Assembly (NCBI RefSeq): GCF_932526225.1 | Contig: NC_064038.1 | Span: 1,428,001-1,492,000, forward strand | Source of the DNA: Nematostella vectensis | Lineage: Eukaryota; Cnidaria; Anthozoa; Actiniaria; Edwardsiidae | DNA length: 64,000 bases | Direction: 5' to 3' | Shown here: piece by piece, positions 23,234 to 36,866 of the stretch | How positions within the stretch are numbered: the stretch's first letter is position 1 | How the letters are laid out: the number at the start of each line of letters is the position of its first letter | Made by a program: the position numbers and the translations under genes | Notes under the pieces: generated by a model | Told to the model about the DNA's origin: nothing | The model's database searches: none | Seen by the model: the letters and a program-made list of their open reading frames with translations, nothing else

Positions 23234-25965
23234 TTGGCCTGGGATCGAACCCGGTCTGAAGAACAAAACGGAAACCATACATACGGATTACCCAATCGGT
23301 ATGGCAGCACAAGGCTTTTACGGAAGGCTGTAAAGAACCCGAAGGCCCCAAGCACCGATATTTCCGAGCGAATATGCTGTACAACACTCTTGCAAGGTTA
23401 TCCCAACCCGCGCATTAATGGGGAGGACAATAACCAGGATCCCAGGCCTGTAATACGGTTACGCCACGCACAGCTTGCCGAGATTGTGGATGACAAAAAA
23501 TAGAGGTCTATTTGGGCGTCTTGGGTCCCTTGGGGACTCGCCATGAGCACGGGCGCATCTCTTTTATTGTGTACATGACATCAAATTAGCGAAGAAAAAA
23601 GACGCTGTTTTGGTATCATGTGAAAAGCATAAAATAAACAGAAATAAAGACGTAAAGGGGGAGAATATTGACATATTCATATTAGAATATTGACAAAATC
23701 CGCAATATTGTCTACGCTGACTAAGTAAAGCTGTATTTTACTTTAAAGGGGCAGCAGCATAGTACTGCGCATGTCTGGAGTCAGTGTTTATTGTAGGCTT
23801 TTAAGTGTCTACAAACAGTTGAACTTTTTAAAAACTGTGAATACCTTATTAAATAATATGCAATATTATATTGAAAACTATGTTAATTGACAGTTTGTGG
23901 TCATTTTTTTTGTTTTGTTTAAAGTCTCCCACATGTACCAAAAGCTCATAAGTCAGTATTAGAATTTCACTGAAGTTCATTGTGTCAGGGCTCTAGAGCT
24001 ATTGCAAATCTCTTAAACATGACACTCCCCCTTTGTTTTATTTTTAGTTTTGTTCTATTATTATTATTATTTTCTTTTTTAGAGGGGGAGGGGAATTCAG
24101 CTAAAAATAGCCAAGGGTCAATTCAAGCAACTAGTACAAAAGATGTTTTTTTGCAGTCCTTTATTCAATATATTCAAGGTTATCATGCAATTCCGTTGTT
24201 TGACTGCATATATATATATATTTTTTTTTTCTTTCTTTTTATTACAAGTTCTATATGTGTAAGTGGTGACTATAGCTATGATTACTATTATTTAGAATAA
24301 TTTTTTACCTACTAACAGAAAACAACTTGACTGCAAAACACTTACTGTAGGGCACTCGATATTAGGCATTACTTCCATGTGGATGTAAGGTTGAAATGTC
24401 AAAACCTTCATTAACCCGTGAACTACGCTTTAGCGTATTACACTTTGTTGTGATCTGATTCTATTGTTCTTTTTTGTGTTTTACGAACTATTACCGTTTA
24501 ACTATCACACTTTGTTTCACGGGTTAATGAAAACCACTCTAATTACTTACAGTAGTTCTTTTTTAATATTATCATTTACTTGTATAATTTAGATGAGCAA
24601 TACATATTTCTTTATGGCTTTGTAGAGCTCATCTCGTTTCTCATAAATAACAAACAAAATGAAGTTTGTTCTTATTTTGGTGCAAAGGAATCTACAGTAG
24701 TTTTCTAATCAGATAAATGTTTTTTTTAACACTCACCTGTTATTTCAACAGCCTTACTTGAGTTTGCTTGTCTCAGAAAAAGACCTTGCTTAATAAACAA
24801 AGACATGTTACAAACTTATTTAATAATAGGTTACAACTGCAATATTGTATAAAGAGAGTGCCCCACCCTTCCCCCTGCTATTGTTGACATTATGCTCAAT
24901 AAACTGTTACCTCTCCCCTCTCCACCAGTTAAGCATTCTATGTATGCTTCCCTGTACAAAATGCGCCCTTTCAAATAGAACATTAAAGTTCACATACTTG
25001 TTTACTTCCTCAAACTCTTTGCTTTGTGTTTTTTGTTAACTTCCTAGGAACAAATTGAATATATATAATCAATAAATCCAGCTAGCTTATTTTGCAAACT
25101 CACTTTTTTTTATTATTTTTGCGCAAAACCAATCAGCATTAGGGGGGTCAAGCACAAAGAACGAAAACGAATAAAAAAAAGCCCATTGGCCTGGGATCGA
25201 ACCCGGTCTGAAGAACAAAACGGAAACCATACATACGGATTACCCAATCGGTATGGCAGCACAAGGCTTTTACGGAAGGCTGTAAAGAACCCGAAGGCCC
25301 CAAGCACCGATATTTCCGAGCGAATATGCTGTACAACACTCTTGCAAGGTTATCCCAACCCGCGCATTAATGGGGAGGACAATAACCAGGATCCCAGGCC
25401 TGTAATACGGTTACGCCACGCACAGCTCGCCGAGATTGTGGATGACAAAAAATAGAGGTCTATTTGGGCATCTTGGGTCCCTTGGGGACTCGCCATGAGC
25501 ACGGGCGCATCTCTTTTATTGTGTACATGACATCAAATTAGCGAAGAAAAAAGACGCTGTTTTGGTATCATGTGAAAAGCATACAATAAATAGAAATAAA
25601 GACGTAAGGGGGGAGAATATTGACATATTCATATTAGAATATTGACAAAATCCGCAATATTGTCTACGCTGACTAAGTAAAGCTGTATTTTACTTTAAAG
25701 GGGCAGCAGCATAGTACTGCGCATGTCTGGAGTCAGTGTTTATTGTAGGCTTTTAAGTGTCTACAAACAGTTGGACTTTTTAAAAACTGTGAATACCTTA
25801 TTAAATAATATGCAATATCATATTGAAAACTATGTTAATTGACAGTTTGTGGTCATTTTTTTTGTTTTGTTTAAAGTCTCCCACATGTACCAAAAGCTCA
25901 TAAGTCAGTATTAGAATTTCACTGAAGTTCATTGTGTCAGGGCTCTAGAGCTATTGCAAATCTCT
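22914..25965. repeat. Internal 3.05-kb segment, second copy
   Basis: This is the partner of 19,011 to 22,062, covering the end of M11, M12 and the start of M13. Both copies carry GTTTTTCG near the monomer end, AACAGAAATAAAG with a shortened G-run, and GAACGAAAACG before the next monomer. Outside the segment M11 and M13 differ strongly (microsatellite length, CACGGATTAA against CACGGGTTAA, the 23-bp deletion), so the edges are recombination-like. Confidence 0.85.
23234..25185. repeat. Monomer M12 (1,952 bp)
   Basis: GAG, then K. It differs from M10 by CAGCTTGCC near 23476 and by ATATATATAATC near 25062; the junction before it reads AAAAGAAAGCCC. The B box is at 23241–23251 and the MITE at 24411–24527. 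Confidence 0.97.
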
Positions 25966-27119
25966 TAAACATGACACTCCCCCTTTGTTTTATTTTTAGT
26001 TTTGTTCTATTATTATTATTATTATTATTATTTTCATTTTTAGAGGGGGAGGGGAATTCAGCTAAAAATAGCCAAGGGTCAATTCAAGCAACTAGTACAA
26101 AAGATGTTTTTTTGCAGTCCTTTATTCAATATATTCAAGGTTATCATGCAATTCTGTTGTTTGACTGCATATATATATATTTTTTCTTTCTTTTCATTAC
26201 AAGTTCTATATGTGTAAGTGGTGACCATAGCTATGATTACTATTATTTAGAATATTTTTACCTACTAACAGAAAACAACTTGACTGCAAAACACTTACTG
26301 TAGGGCACTCGATATTAGGCATTACTTTCATGTGGATGTAAGGTTGAAATGTCAAAACCTTCATTAACCCGTGAACTACGCTTTAGCGTATTACACTTTG
26401 TTGTGATCTGATTCTATTGTTCTTTTTTGTGTTTTACTAACTATTACCGTTTAACTATCACACTTTGTTTCACGGGTTAATGAAAACCACTCTAATCACT
26501 TACAGTAATTCTTTTTTAATATTTTTATTTACTTGTATAATTTAGATGAGCAATACATATTTCTTCTTGGCCTTGAAGAGCTCATCTCGTTCCTCATAAA
26601 TAACAAACAAAATGAAGTTTGTTCTTATTTTGGTGCAAAGGAATCCACAGTAGTTTTCTAATCAGATAATTGTTTTTTTTTTTAACACTCACCTGTTATT
26701 TCAACAGCTCTTACTTGAGTTTGCTTGTCTCAGAAATAGACCTTGCTTAATAAACAAATATATCTTACAAACTTATTTAATAATAGGTAACAACTGCAAT
26801 ATTGTATGAAGAGAGTGCCCCTCCCTTCCCCCTGCTATTGTTACCTCTCCACTCTCCACCAGTTAAGCATTCTATGTATGCTTCCCTGTACAAAATGCGC
26901 CCTTTCAAATAGAACATTAATGTTCACATACTTGTTTACTTCCTCAAACTCTTTGCTTTGTGTTTTTTGTTAACTTCCTAGGAACAAATTGAATACATAT
27001 AATAAATAAATCCAGCAAGCTTATTTCGCAAACTCACTTTTTTTTATTATTTTTGCGCAAAACCAATCAGGATTAGGGGTGTCAAGCACAAAGAAAGAAA
27101 ACGAATAAAAAAAAGCCCA
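25186..27119. repeat. Monomer M13 (1,934 bp), with 23-bp deletion
   Basis: GAG, then E. The first ~780 bp match M11, and after 25966 it diverges. About 23 bp are missing at 26842, between two TGTT copies (CTATTGTT joined to ACCTCTCC), a microhomology-type deletion that marks this position of the ten-unit set. The (ATT)n tract is about eight units. The B box is at 25193–25203 and the MITE at 26364–26480. Confidence 0.97.
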
Positions 27120-29068
27120 TTGGCCTGGGATCGAACCCGGTCTGAAGAACAAAACGGAAACCATACATACGGATTACCCAATCGGTATGGCAGCACAAGG
27201 CTTTTACGGAAGGCTGTAAAGAACCCGAAGGCCCCAAGCACCGATATTTCCGAGCGAATATGCTGTACAACACTCTTGCAAGGTTATCCCAACCCGCGCA
27301 TTAATGGGGAGGACAATAACCAGGATCCCAGGCCTGTAATACGGTTACGCCACGCACAGCTCGCCGAGATTGTGGATGACAAAAAATAGAGGTCTATTTG
27401 GGCGTCTTGGGTCCCTTGGGGACTCGCCATGAGCACGGGCGCATCTCTTTTATTGTGTACATGACATCAAATTAGCGAAGAAAAAAGACGCTGTTTTGGT
27501 ATCATGTGAAAAGCATAAAATAAATAGAAATAAAGACGTAAGGGGGGAGAATATTGACATATTCATATTAGAATATTGACAAAATCCGCAATATTGTCTA
27601 CGCTGACTAAGTAAAGCTGTATTTTACTTTAAAGGGGCAGCAGCATAGTACTGCGCATGTCTGGAGTCAGTGTTTATTGTAGGCTTTTAAGTGTCTACAA
27701 ACAGTTGAACTTTTTAAAAACTGTGAATACCTTATTAAATAATATGCAATATTATATTGAAAACTATGTTAATTGACAGTTTGTGGTCATTTTTTTTGTT
27801 TTGTTTAAAGTCTCCCACATGTACCAAAAGCTCATAAGTCAATATTAGAATTTCACTGAAGTTCATTGTGTCAGGGCTCTAGAGCTATTGCAAATTTCTT
27901 AAACATGACACTCCCCCTTTGTTTTATTTTTAGTTTTGTTCTATTATTATTATTATTTTCTTTTTTAGAGGGGGAGGGGAATTCAGCTAAAAATAGCCAA
28001 GGGTCAATTCAAGCAACTAGTACAAAAGATGTTTTTTTGCAGTCCTTTATTCAATATATTCAAGGTTATCATGCAATTCCGTTGTTTGACTGCATATATA
28101 TATATTTTTTTTTCTTTCTTTTTATTACAAGTTCTATATGTGTAAGTGGTGACTATAGCTATGATTACTATTATTTAGAATAATTTTTTACCTACTAACA
28201 GAAAACAACTTGACTGCAAAACACTTACTGTAGGGCACTCGATATTAGGCATTACTTCCATGTGGATGTAAGGTTGAAATGTCAAAACCTTCATTAACCC
28301 GTGAACTACGCTTTAGCGTATTACACTTTGTTGTGATCTGATTCTATTGTTCTTTTTTGTGTTTTACTAACTATTACCGTTTAACTATCACACTTTGTTT
28401 CACGGGTTAATGAAAACCACTCTAATTACTTACAGTAGTTCTTTTTTAATATTATCATTTACTTGTATAATTTAGATGAGCAATACATATTTCTTTATGG
28501 CTTTGTAGAGCTCATCTCGTTTCTCATAAATAACAAACAAAATGAAGTTTGTTCTTATTTTGGTGCAAAGGAATCTACAGTAGTTTTCTAATCAGATAAA
28601 TGTTTTTTTTAACACTCACCTGTTATTTCAACAGCCTTACTTGAGTTTGCTTGTCTCAGAAAAAGACCTTGCTTAATAAAGAAAGACATGTTACAAACTT
28701 ATTTAATAATAGGTTACAACTGCAATATTGTATAAAGAGAGTGCCCCTCCCTTCCCCCTGCTATTGTTGACATTATGCTCAATAAACTGTTACCTCTCCC
28801 CTCTCCACCAGTTAAGCATTCTATGTATGCTTCCCTGTACAAAATGCGCCCTTTCAAATAGAACATTAAAGTTCACATACTTGTTTACTTCCTCAAACTC
28901 TTTGCTTTGTGTTTTTTGTTAACTTCCTAGGAACAAATTGAATACATATAATCAATAAATCCAGCTAGCTTATTTTGCAAACTCACTTTTTTTTATTATT
29001 TTTGCGCAAAACCAATCAGCATTAGGGGGGTCAAGCACAAAGAAAGAAAACGAATAAAAAAAAGCCCA
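27120..29068. repeat. Monomer M14 (1,949 bp)
   Basis: GAG, then K. Private changes are GTCAATATTAG at 27838, GCAAATTTCTTAAAC near 27890 and AATAAAGAAAGAC near 28676. The B box is at 27127–27137 and the MITE at 28294–28410. Confidence 0.97.
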
Positions 29069-31012
29069 TTGGCCTGGGATCGAACCCGGTCTGAAGAACA
29101 AAACGGAAAGCATACACACGGATTACCCAATCGGTATGGCAGCACAAGGCTTTTACGGAAGGCTGTAAAGAACCCGAAGGCCCCAAGCACCGATATTTCC
29201 GAGCGAATATGCTGTACAACACTCTTGCAAGGTTATCCCAACCCGCGCATTAATGGGGAGGACAATAACCAGGATCCCAGGCCTGTAATACGGTTACGCC
29301 ACGCACAGCTCGCCGAGATTGTGGATGACAAAAAATAGAGGTCTATTTGGGCGTCTTGGGTCCCTTGGGGACTCGCCATGAGCACGGGCGCATCTCTTTT
29401 ATTGTGTACATGACATCAAATTAGCGAAGAAAAAAGACGCTGTTTTGGTATCATGTGAAAAGCATAAAATAAATAGAAATAAAGACGTAAGGGGGGAGAA
29501 TATTGACATATTCATATTAGAATATTGACAAAATCCGCAATATTGTCTACGCTGACTAAGTAAAGCTGTATTTTACTTTAAAGGGGCAGCAGCATAGTAC
29601 TGCGCATGTCTGGAGTCAGTGTTTATTGTAGGCTTTTAAGTGTCTACAAACAGTTGGACTTTTTAAAAACTGTGAATACCTTATTAAATAATATGCAATA
29701 TTATATTGAAAACTATGTTAATTGACAGTTTGTGGTCATTTTTTTTGTTTTGTTTAAAGTCTCCCACATGTACCAAAAGCTCATAAGTCAGTATTAGAAT
29801 TTCACTGAAGTTCATTGTGTCAGGGCTCTAGAGCTATTGCAAATCTCTTAAACATGACACTCCCCCTTTGTTTTATTTTTAGTTTTGTTCTATTATTATT
29901 ATTTTCTTTTTTAGAGTGGGAGGGGAATTCAGCTAAAAATAGCCAAGGGTCAATTCAAGCAACTAGTAAAAAAGATGTTTTTTTGCAGTCCTTTATTCAA
30001 TATATTCAAGGTTATCATGCAATTCTGTTGTTTGACTGCATATATATATATTTTTTCTTTCTTTTCATTACAAGTTCTATATGTGTAAGTGGTGACCATA
30101 GCTATGATTACTATTATTTAGAATAATTTTTTACCTACTAACAGAAAACAACTTGACTGCAAAACACTTACTGTAGGGCACTCGATATTAGGCATTACTT
30201 TCATGTGGATGTAAGGTTGAAATGTCAAAACCTTCATTAACCCGTGAACTACGCTTTAGCGTATTACACTTTGTTGTGATCTGATTCTATTGTTCTTTTC
30301 TGTATTTTACTAACTATTACCGTTTAACTATCACACTTTGTTTCACGGATTAATGAAAACCACTCTAATTACTTACAGTAATTCTTTTTTAATATTATTA
30401 TTTACTTGTATAATTTAGATGAGCAATACATATTTCTTCTTGGCCTTGTAGAGCTCATCTCGTTCCTCATAAATAACAAACAAAATGAAGTTTGTTCTTA
30501 TTTGGTGCAAAGGAATCTACAGTAGTTTTCTAATCAGATAATTGTTTTTTTTTAACACTCACCTGTTATTTCAACAGCTCTTACTTGAGTTTGCTTGTCT
30601 CAGAAATAGACCTTGATTAATAAGCAAATATATCTTACAAACTTATTTAATAATAGGTAACAACTGCAATATTGTATGAAGAGAGTGCCCCTCCCTTCCC
30701 CCTGCTATTGTTGACATTATGCTCAATAAACTGTTACCTCTCCCCTCTCCACCAGTTAAGCATTCTATGTATGATTCCCTGTACAAAATGCGCCCCTTCA
30801 AATAGAACATTAAAGTTCACATACTTGTTTACTTCCTTAAACTCTTTGCTTTGTGTTTTTTGTTAACTTCCTAGGAACAAATTGAATACACATAATCAAT
30901 AAATCCAGCTAGCTTATTTTGCAAACTCACTTTTTTTTATTATTTTTGCGCAAAACCAATTAGCATTAGGGGGGTCAAGCACAAAGAAAGAAAACGAATA
31001 AAAAAAAGCCCA
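29069..31012. repeat. Monomer M15 (1,944 bp)
   Basis: GAG, then E. It has the only double change in the conserved block between the Pol III boxes: AAAGCATACACAC at 29106 where others read AAACCATACATAC. The shortest (ATT)n tract, about four units, is near 29891. The MITE is at 30237–30353 with right end CACGGATTAA. The B box is at 29076–29086. Confidence 0.97.
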
Positions 31013-32963
31013 TTGGCCTGGGATCGAACCCGGTCTGAAGAACAAAACGGAAACCATACATACGGATTACCCAATCGGTATGGCAGCACAAGGCTTTTAC
31101 GGAAGGCTGTAAAGAACCCGGAGGCCCCAAGCACCGATATTTCCAAGCGAATATGCTGTACAACACTCTTGCAAGGTTATCCCAACCCGCGCATTAATGG
31201 GGAGGACAATAACCAGGATCCCAGGCCTGTAATACGGTTACGCCACGCACAGCTCGCCGAGATTGTGGATGACAAAAAATAGAGGTCTTTTTGGGCGTCT
31301 TGGGTCCCTTGGGGACTCGCCATGCGCACGGGCGCATCTCTTTTATTGTGTACATGACATCAAATTAGCGAAGAAAAAAGACGCTGTTTTGGTATCATGT
31401 GAAAAGCATAAAATAAATAGAAATAAAGACGTAAGGGGGGAGAATATTGACATATTCATATTAGAATATTGACAAAATCCGGAATATTGTCTACGCTGAC
31501 TAAGTAAAGCTGTATTTTACTTTAAAGGGGCAGCAGCATAGTACTGCGCATGTCTGGAGTCAGTGTTTATTGTAGGCTTTTAAGTGTCTACAAACAGTTG
31601 AACTGTTTAAAAGCTGTCAATACCTTATTAAATAATATGCAATATTATATTGAAAACTATGTTAATTGACAGTTTGTGGTCATTTTTTTTGTTTTGTTTA
31701 AAGTCTTCCACATGTACCAAAAGCTCATAAGTCAGTATTAGAATTTCACTGAAGTTCATTGTGTCAGGGCTCTAGAGCTATTGCAAATCTCTTAAACATG
31801 ACACTCCCCCTTTGTTTTATTTTTAGTTTTGTTCTATTATTATTATTATTTTCTTTTTTAGAGGGGGAGGGGAATTCAGCTAAAAATAGCCAAGGGTCAA
31901 TTCAAGCAACTAGTACAAAAGATGTTTTTTGCAGTCCTTTATTCAATATATTCAAGGTTATCATGCAATTCCGTTGTTTGACTGCATATATATATATATA
32001 TTTTTCTTTCTTTTCATTACAAGTTCTATATGTGTAAGTGGTGACTATAGCTATGATTACTATTATTTAGAATATTTTTTTACCTACTAACAGAAAACAA
32101 CTTGACTGCAAAACACTTACTGTAGGGCACTCGATATTAGGCATTACTTCCATGTGGATGTAAGGTTGAAATGTCAAAACCTTCATTAACCCGTGAACTA
32201 CGCTTTAGCGTATTGCACTTTGTTGTGATCTGATTCTATTGTTCTTTTTTGTGTTTTACTAACTATTACCGTTTAACTATCACACTTTGTTTCACGGGTT
32301 AATGAAAACCACTCTAATTACTTACAGTAGTTCTTTTTTAATATTATCATTTACTTGTATAATTTAGATGAGCAATACATATTTCTTTATGGCTTTGTAG
32401 AGCTCATCTCGTTTCTCATAAATAACAAACAAAATGAAGTTTGTTCTTATTTTGGTGCAAAGGAATCTACAGTAGTTTTCTAATCAGATAAATGTTTTTT
32501 TTTTAACACTCACCTGTTATTTCAACAGCCTTACTTGAGTTTGCTTGTCTCAGAAAAAGACCTTGCTTAATAAACAAAGACATGTTACAAACTTATTTAA
32601 TAATAGGTTACAACTGCAATATTGTATAAAGAGAGTGCCCCTCCCTTCCCCCTGCTATTGTTGACATTATGCTCAATAAACTGTTACCTCTCCCCTCTCC
32701 ACCAGTTAAGCATTCTATGTATGCTTCCCTGTACAAAATGCGCCCCTTCAAATAGAACATTAAAGTTCACATACTTGTTTACTTCCTCAAACTCTTTGCT
32801 TTGTGTTTTTTGTTAACTTCCTAGGAACAAATTGAATACATATAATCAATAAATCCAGCTAGCTTATTTTGCAAACTCACTTTTTTTTTATTATTTTTGC
32901 GCAAAACCAATTAGCATTAGGGGGGTCAAGCACAAAGAAAGAAAACGAATAAAAAAAAGCCCA
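31013..32963. repeat. Monomer M16 (1,951 bp)
   Basis: GCG, then K. Private changes in the conserved block are CCCGGAGGCC near 31119 and TTTCCAAGCG near 31141; just after it comes GGTCTTTTTGG. It has TCCGGAATATTG near 31479 and GAACTGTTTAAAAG near 31600. The B box is at 31020–31030 and the MITE at 32186–32302. Confidence 0.97.
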
Positions 32964-34916
32964 TTGGCCTGGGATCGAACCCGGTCTGAAGAACAAAACG
33001 GAAACCATACATACGGATTACCCAATCGGTATGGCAGCACAAGGCTTTTACGGAAGGCTGTAAAGAACCCGAAGGCCCCAAGCACCGATATTTCCGAGCG
33101 AATATGCTGTACAACACTCTTGCAAGGTTATCCCAACCCGCGCATTAATGGGGAGGACAATAACCAGGATCCCAGGCCTGTAATACGGTTACGCCACGCA
33201 CAGCTCGCCGAGATTGTGGATGACAAAAAATAGAGGTCTATTTGGGCGTCTTGGGTCCCTTGGGGATTCGCCATGCGCACGGGCGCATCTCTTTTATTGT
33301 GTACATGACATCAAATTAGCGAAGAAAAAAGACGCTGTTTTGGTATCATGTGAAAAGCATAAAATAATTAGAAATAAAGACGTAAGGTGGGAGAATATTG
33401 ACATATTCATATTAGAATATTGACAAAATCCGCAATATTGTCTACGCTGACTAAGTAAAGCTGTATTTTACTTTAAAGGGGCAGCAGCATAGTACTGCGC
33501 ATGTCTGGAGTCAGTGTTTATTGTAGGCTTTTAAGTGTCTACAAACAGTTGAACTTTTTAAAAGCTGTCAATACCTTATTAAATAATATGCAATATTATA
33601 TTGAAAACTATGTTAATTGACAGTTTGTGGTCATTTTTTTTTGTTTTGTTTAAAGTCTTCCACATGTACCAAAAGCTCATAAGTCAGTATTAGAATTTCA
33701 CTGAAGTTCATTGTGTCAGGGCTCTAGAGCTATTGCAAATCTCTTAAACATGACACTCCCCCTTTGTTTTATTTTTAGTTTTGTTCTATTATTATTATTA
33801 TTATTATTTTCATTTTTAGAGGGGGAGGGGAATTCAGCTAAAAATAGCCAAGGGTCAATTCAAGTAACTAGTACAAAAGATGTTTTTTTGCAGTCCTTTA
33901 TTCAATATATTCAAGGTTATCATGCAATTCTGTTGTTTGACTGCATATATATATATTTTTTCTTTCTTTTCATTACAAGTTCTATATGTGTAAGTGGTGA
34001 CCATAGCTATGATTACTATTATTTAGAATATTTTTTTACCTACTAACAGAAAACAACTTGACTGCAAAACACTTACTGTAGGGCACTCGATATTAGGCAT
34101 TACTTCCATGTGGATGTAAGGTTGAAATGTCAAAACCTTCATTAACCCGTGAACTACGCTTTAGCGTATTGCACTTTGTTGTGATCTGATTCTATTGTTC
34201 TTTTTTGTGTTTTACTAACTATTACCGTTTAACTATCACACTTTGTTTCACGGGTTAATGAAAACCACTCTAATTACTTACAGTAGTTCTTTTTTAATAT
34301 TATCATTTACTTGTATAATTTAGATGAGCAATACATATTTCTTTATGGCTTTGTAGAGCTCATCTCGTTTCTCATAAATAACAAACAAAATGAAGTTTGT
34401 TCTTATTTTGGTGCAAAGGAATCTACAGTAGTTTTCTAATCAGATAAATGTTTTTTTTAACACTCACCTGTTATTTCAACAGCCTTACTTGAGTTTGCTT
34501 GTCTCAGAAAAAGACCTTGCTTAATAAACAAAGACATGTTACAAACTTATTTAATAATAGGTTACAACTGCAATATTGTATAAAGAGAGTGCCCCTCCCT
34601 TCCCCCTGCTATTGTTGACATTATGCTCAATAAACTGTTACCTCTCCCCTCTCCACCAGTTAAGCATTCTATGTATGCTTCCCTGTACAAAATGCGCCCC
34701 TTCAAATAGAACATTAAAGTTCACATACTTGTTTACTTCCTCAAACTCTTTGCTTTGTGTTTTTTGTTAACTTCCTAGGAACAAATTGAATACATATAAT
34801 CAATAAATCCAGCTAGCTTATTTTGCAAACTCACTTTTTTTTATTATTTTTGCGCAAAACCAATAAGCATTAGGGGGGTCAAGCACAAAGAAAGAAAACG
34901 AATAAAAAAAAGCCCA
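32964..34916. repeat. Monomer M17 (1,953 bp)
   Basis: GCG, then K. It shares AATAATTAGAAAT and GTAAGGTGGGAG with M18 immediately downstream, so M17 and M18 share a recent single-monomer exchange over their first half. Private CAAGTAACTAG is near 33862. The B box is at 32971–32981 and the MITE at 34142–34258. Confidence 0.97.
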
Positions 34917-36866
34917 TTGGCCTGGGATCGAACCCGGTCTGAAGAACAAAACGGAAACCATACATACGGATTACCCAATCGGTATGGCAGCACAAGGCTT
35001 TTACGGAAGGCTGTAAAGAACCCGAAGGCCCCAAGCACCGATATTTCCGAGCGAATATGCTGTACAACACTCTTGCAAGGTTATCCCAACCCGCGCATTA
35101 ATGGGGAGGACAATAACCAGGATCCCAGGCCTGTAATACGGTTACGCCACGCACAGCTCGCCGAGATTGTGGATGACAAAAAATAGAGGTCTATTTGGGC
35201 GTCTTGGGTCCCTTGGGGATTCGCCATGCGCACGGGCGCATCTCTTTTATTGTGTACATGACATCAAATTAGCGAAGAAAAAAGACGCTGTTTTGGTATC
35301 ATGTGAAAAGCATAAAATAATTAGAAATAAAGACGTAAGGTGGGAGAATATTGACATATTCATATTAGAATATTGACAAAATCCGCAATATTGTCTACGC
35401 TGACTAAGTAAAGCTGTATTTTACTTTAAAGGGGCAGCAGCATAGTACTGCGCATGTCTGGAGTCAGTGTTTATTGTAGGCTTTTAAGTGTCTACAAACA
35501 GTTGAACTTTTTAAAAGCTGTCAATACCTTATTAAATAATATGCAATATTATATTGAAAACTATGTTAATTGACAGTTTGTGGTCATTTTTTTTTGTTTT
35601 GTTTAAAGTCTTCCACATGTACCAAAAGCTCATAAGTCAGTATTAGAATTTCACTGAAGTTCATTGTGTCAGGGCTCTAGAGCTATTGCAAATCTCTTAA
35701 ACATGACACTCCCCCTTTGTTTTATTTTTAGTTTTGTTCTATTATTATTATTATTATTTTCTTTTTTAGAGGGGGAGGGGAATTCAGCTAAAAATAGCCA
35801 AGGGTCAATTCAAGCAACTAGTACAAAAGATGTTTTTTTGCAGTCCTTTATTCAATATATTCAAGGTTATCATGCAATTCTGTTGTTTGACTGCATATAT
35901 ATATATTTTTTCTTTCTTTTCATTACAAGTTCTATATGTGTAAGTGGTGACCATAGCTATGATTACTATTATTTAGAATATTTTTACCTACTAACAGAAA
36001 ACCACTTGACTGCAAAACACTTACTGTAGGGCACTCGATATTAGGCATTACTTTCATGTGGATGTAAGGTTGAAATGTCAAAACCTTCATTAACCCGTGA
36101 ACTACGCTTTAGCGTATTACACTTTGTTGTGATCTGATTCTATTGTTCTTTTTTGTGTTTTACTAACTATTACCGTTTAACTATCACACTTTGTTTCACG
36201 GGTTAATGAAAACCACTCTAATTACTTACAGTAATTCTTTTTTAATATTATTATTTACTTGTATAATTTAGATGAGCAATACATATTTCTTCTTGGCCTT
36301 GAAGAGCTCATCTCGTTCCTCATAAATAACAAACAAAATGAAGTTTGTTCTTATTTTGGTGCAAAGGAATCCACAGTAGTTTTCTAATCAGATAATTGTT
36401 TTTTTTTAACACTCACCTGTTATTTCAACAGCTCTTACTTGAGTTTGCTTGTCTCAGAAATAGACCTTGATTAATAAACAAATATATCTTACAAACTTAT
36501 TTAATAATAGGTAACAACTGCAATATTGTATGAAGAGAGTGCCCCTCCCTTCCCCCTGCTATTGTTGACATTATGCTCAATAAACTGTTACCTCTCCCCT
36601 CTCCACCAGTTAAGCATTCTATGTATGCTTCCCTGTACAAAATGCGCCCCTTCAAATAGAACATTAAAATTCACATACTTGTTTACTTCCTCAAACTCTT
36701 TGCTTTGTGTTTTTTGTTAACTTCCTAGGAACAAATTGAATACATATAATAAATAAATCCAGCAAGCTTATTTCGCAAACTCACTTTTTTTTATTATTTT
36801 TGCGCAAAACCAATCAGGATTAGGGGTGTCAAGCACAAAGAAAGAAAACGAATAAAAAAAAGCCCA
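34917..36866. repeat. Monomer M18 (1,950 bp), last of the ten-unit set
   Basis: GCG, then E. The first half is like M17 and the rest, from 35588, equals M8. The B box is at 34924–34934 and the MITE at 36090–36206. The sequence just before this unit reads CCAATAAG in place of the CCAATCAG of most units. Confidence 0.97.

Larger units (their letters stand above)
16101..35587. repeat. Higher-order repeat copy 1 (10 monomers, 19,487 bp)
   Basis: This runs from the late third of the early half of M8 to the matching point in M18. Every landmark from here recurs exactly 19,487 bp later, and the monomer spacings repeat in the same order (1951, 1952, 1951, 1952, 1934, 1949, 1944, 1951, 1953, 1950). 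The left limit is set by a T-run of eight here against nine in the next copy. Upstream of it M8 and M18 differ at several sites, for example GGGGGGAG at 15852 against GGTGGGAG at 35338. The late haplotypes read K K E K E K E K K E from M9 to M18. Comparison was by landmarks, open-frame translations and spot alignment, not base by base. Confidence 0.95.
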
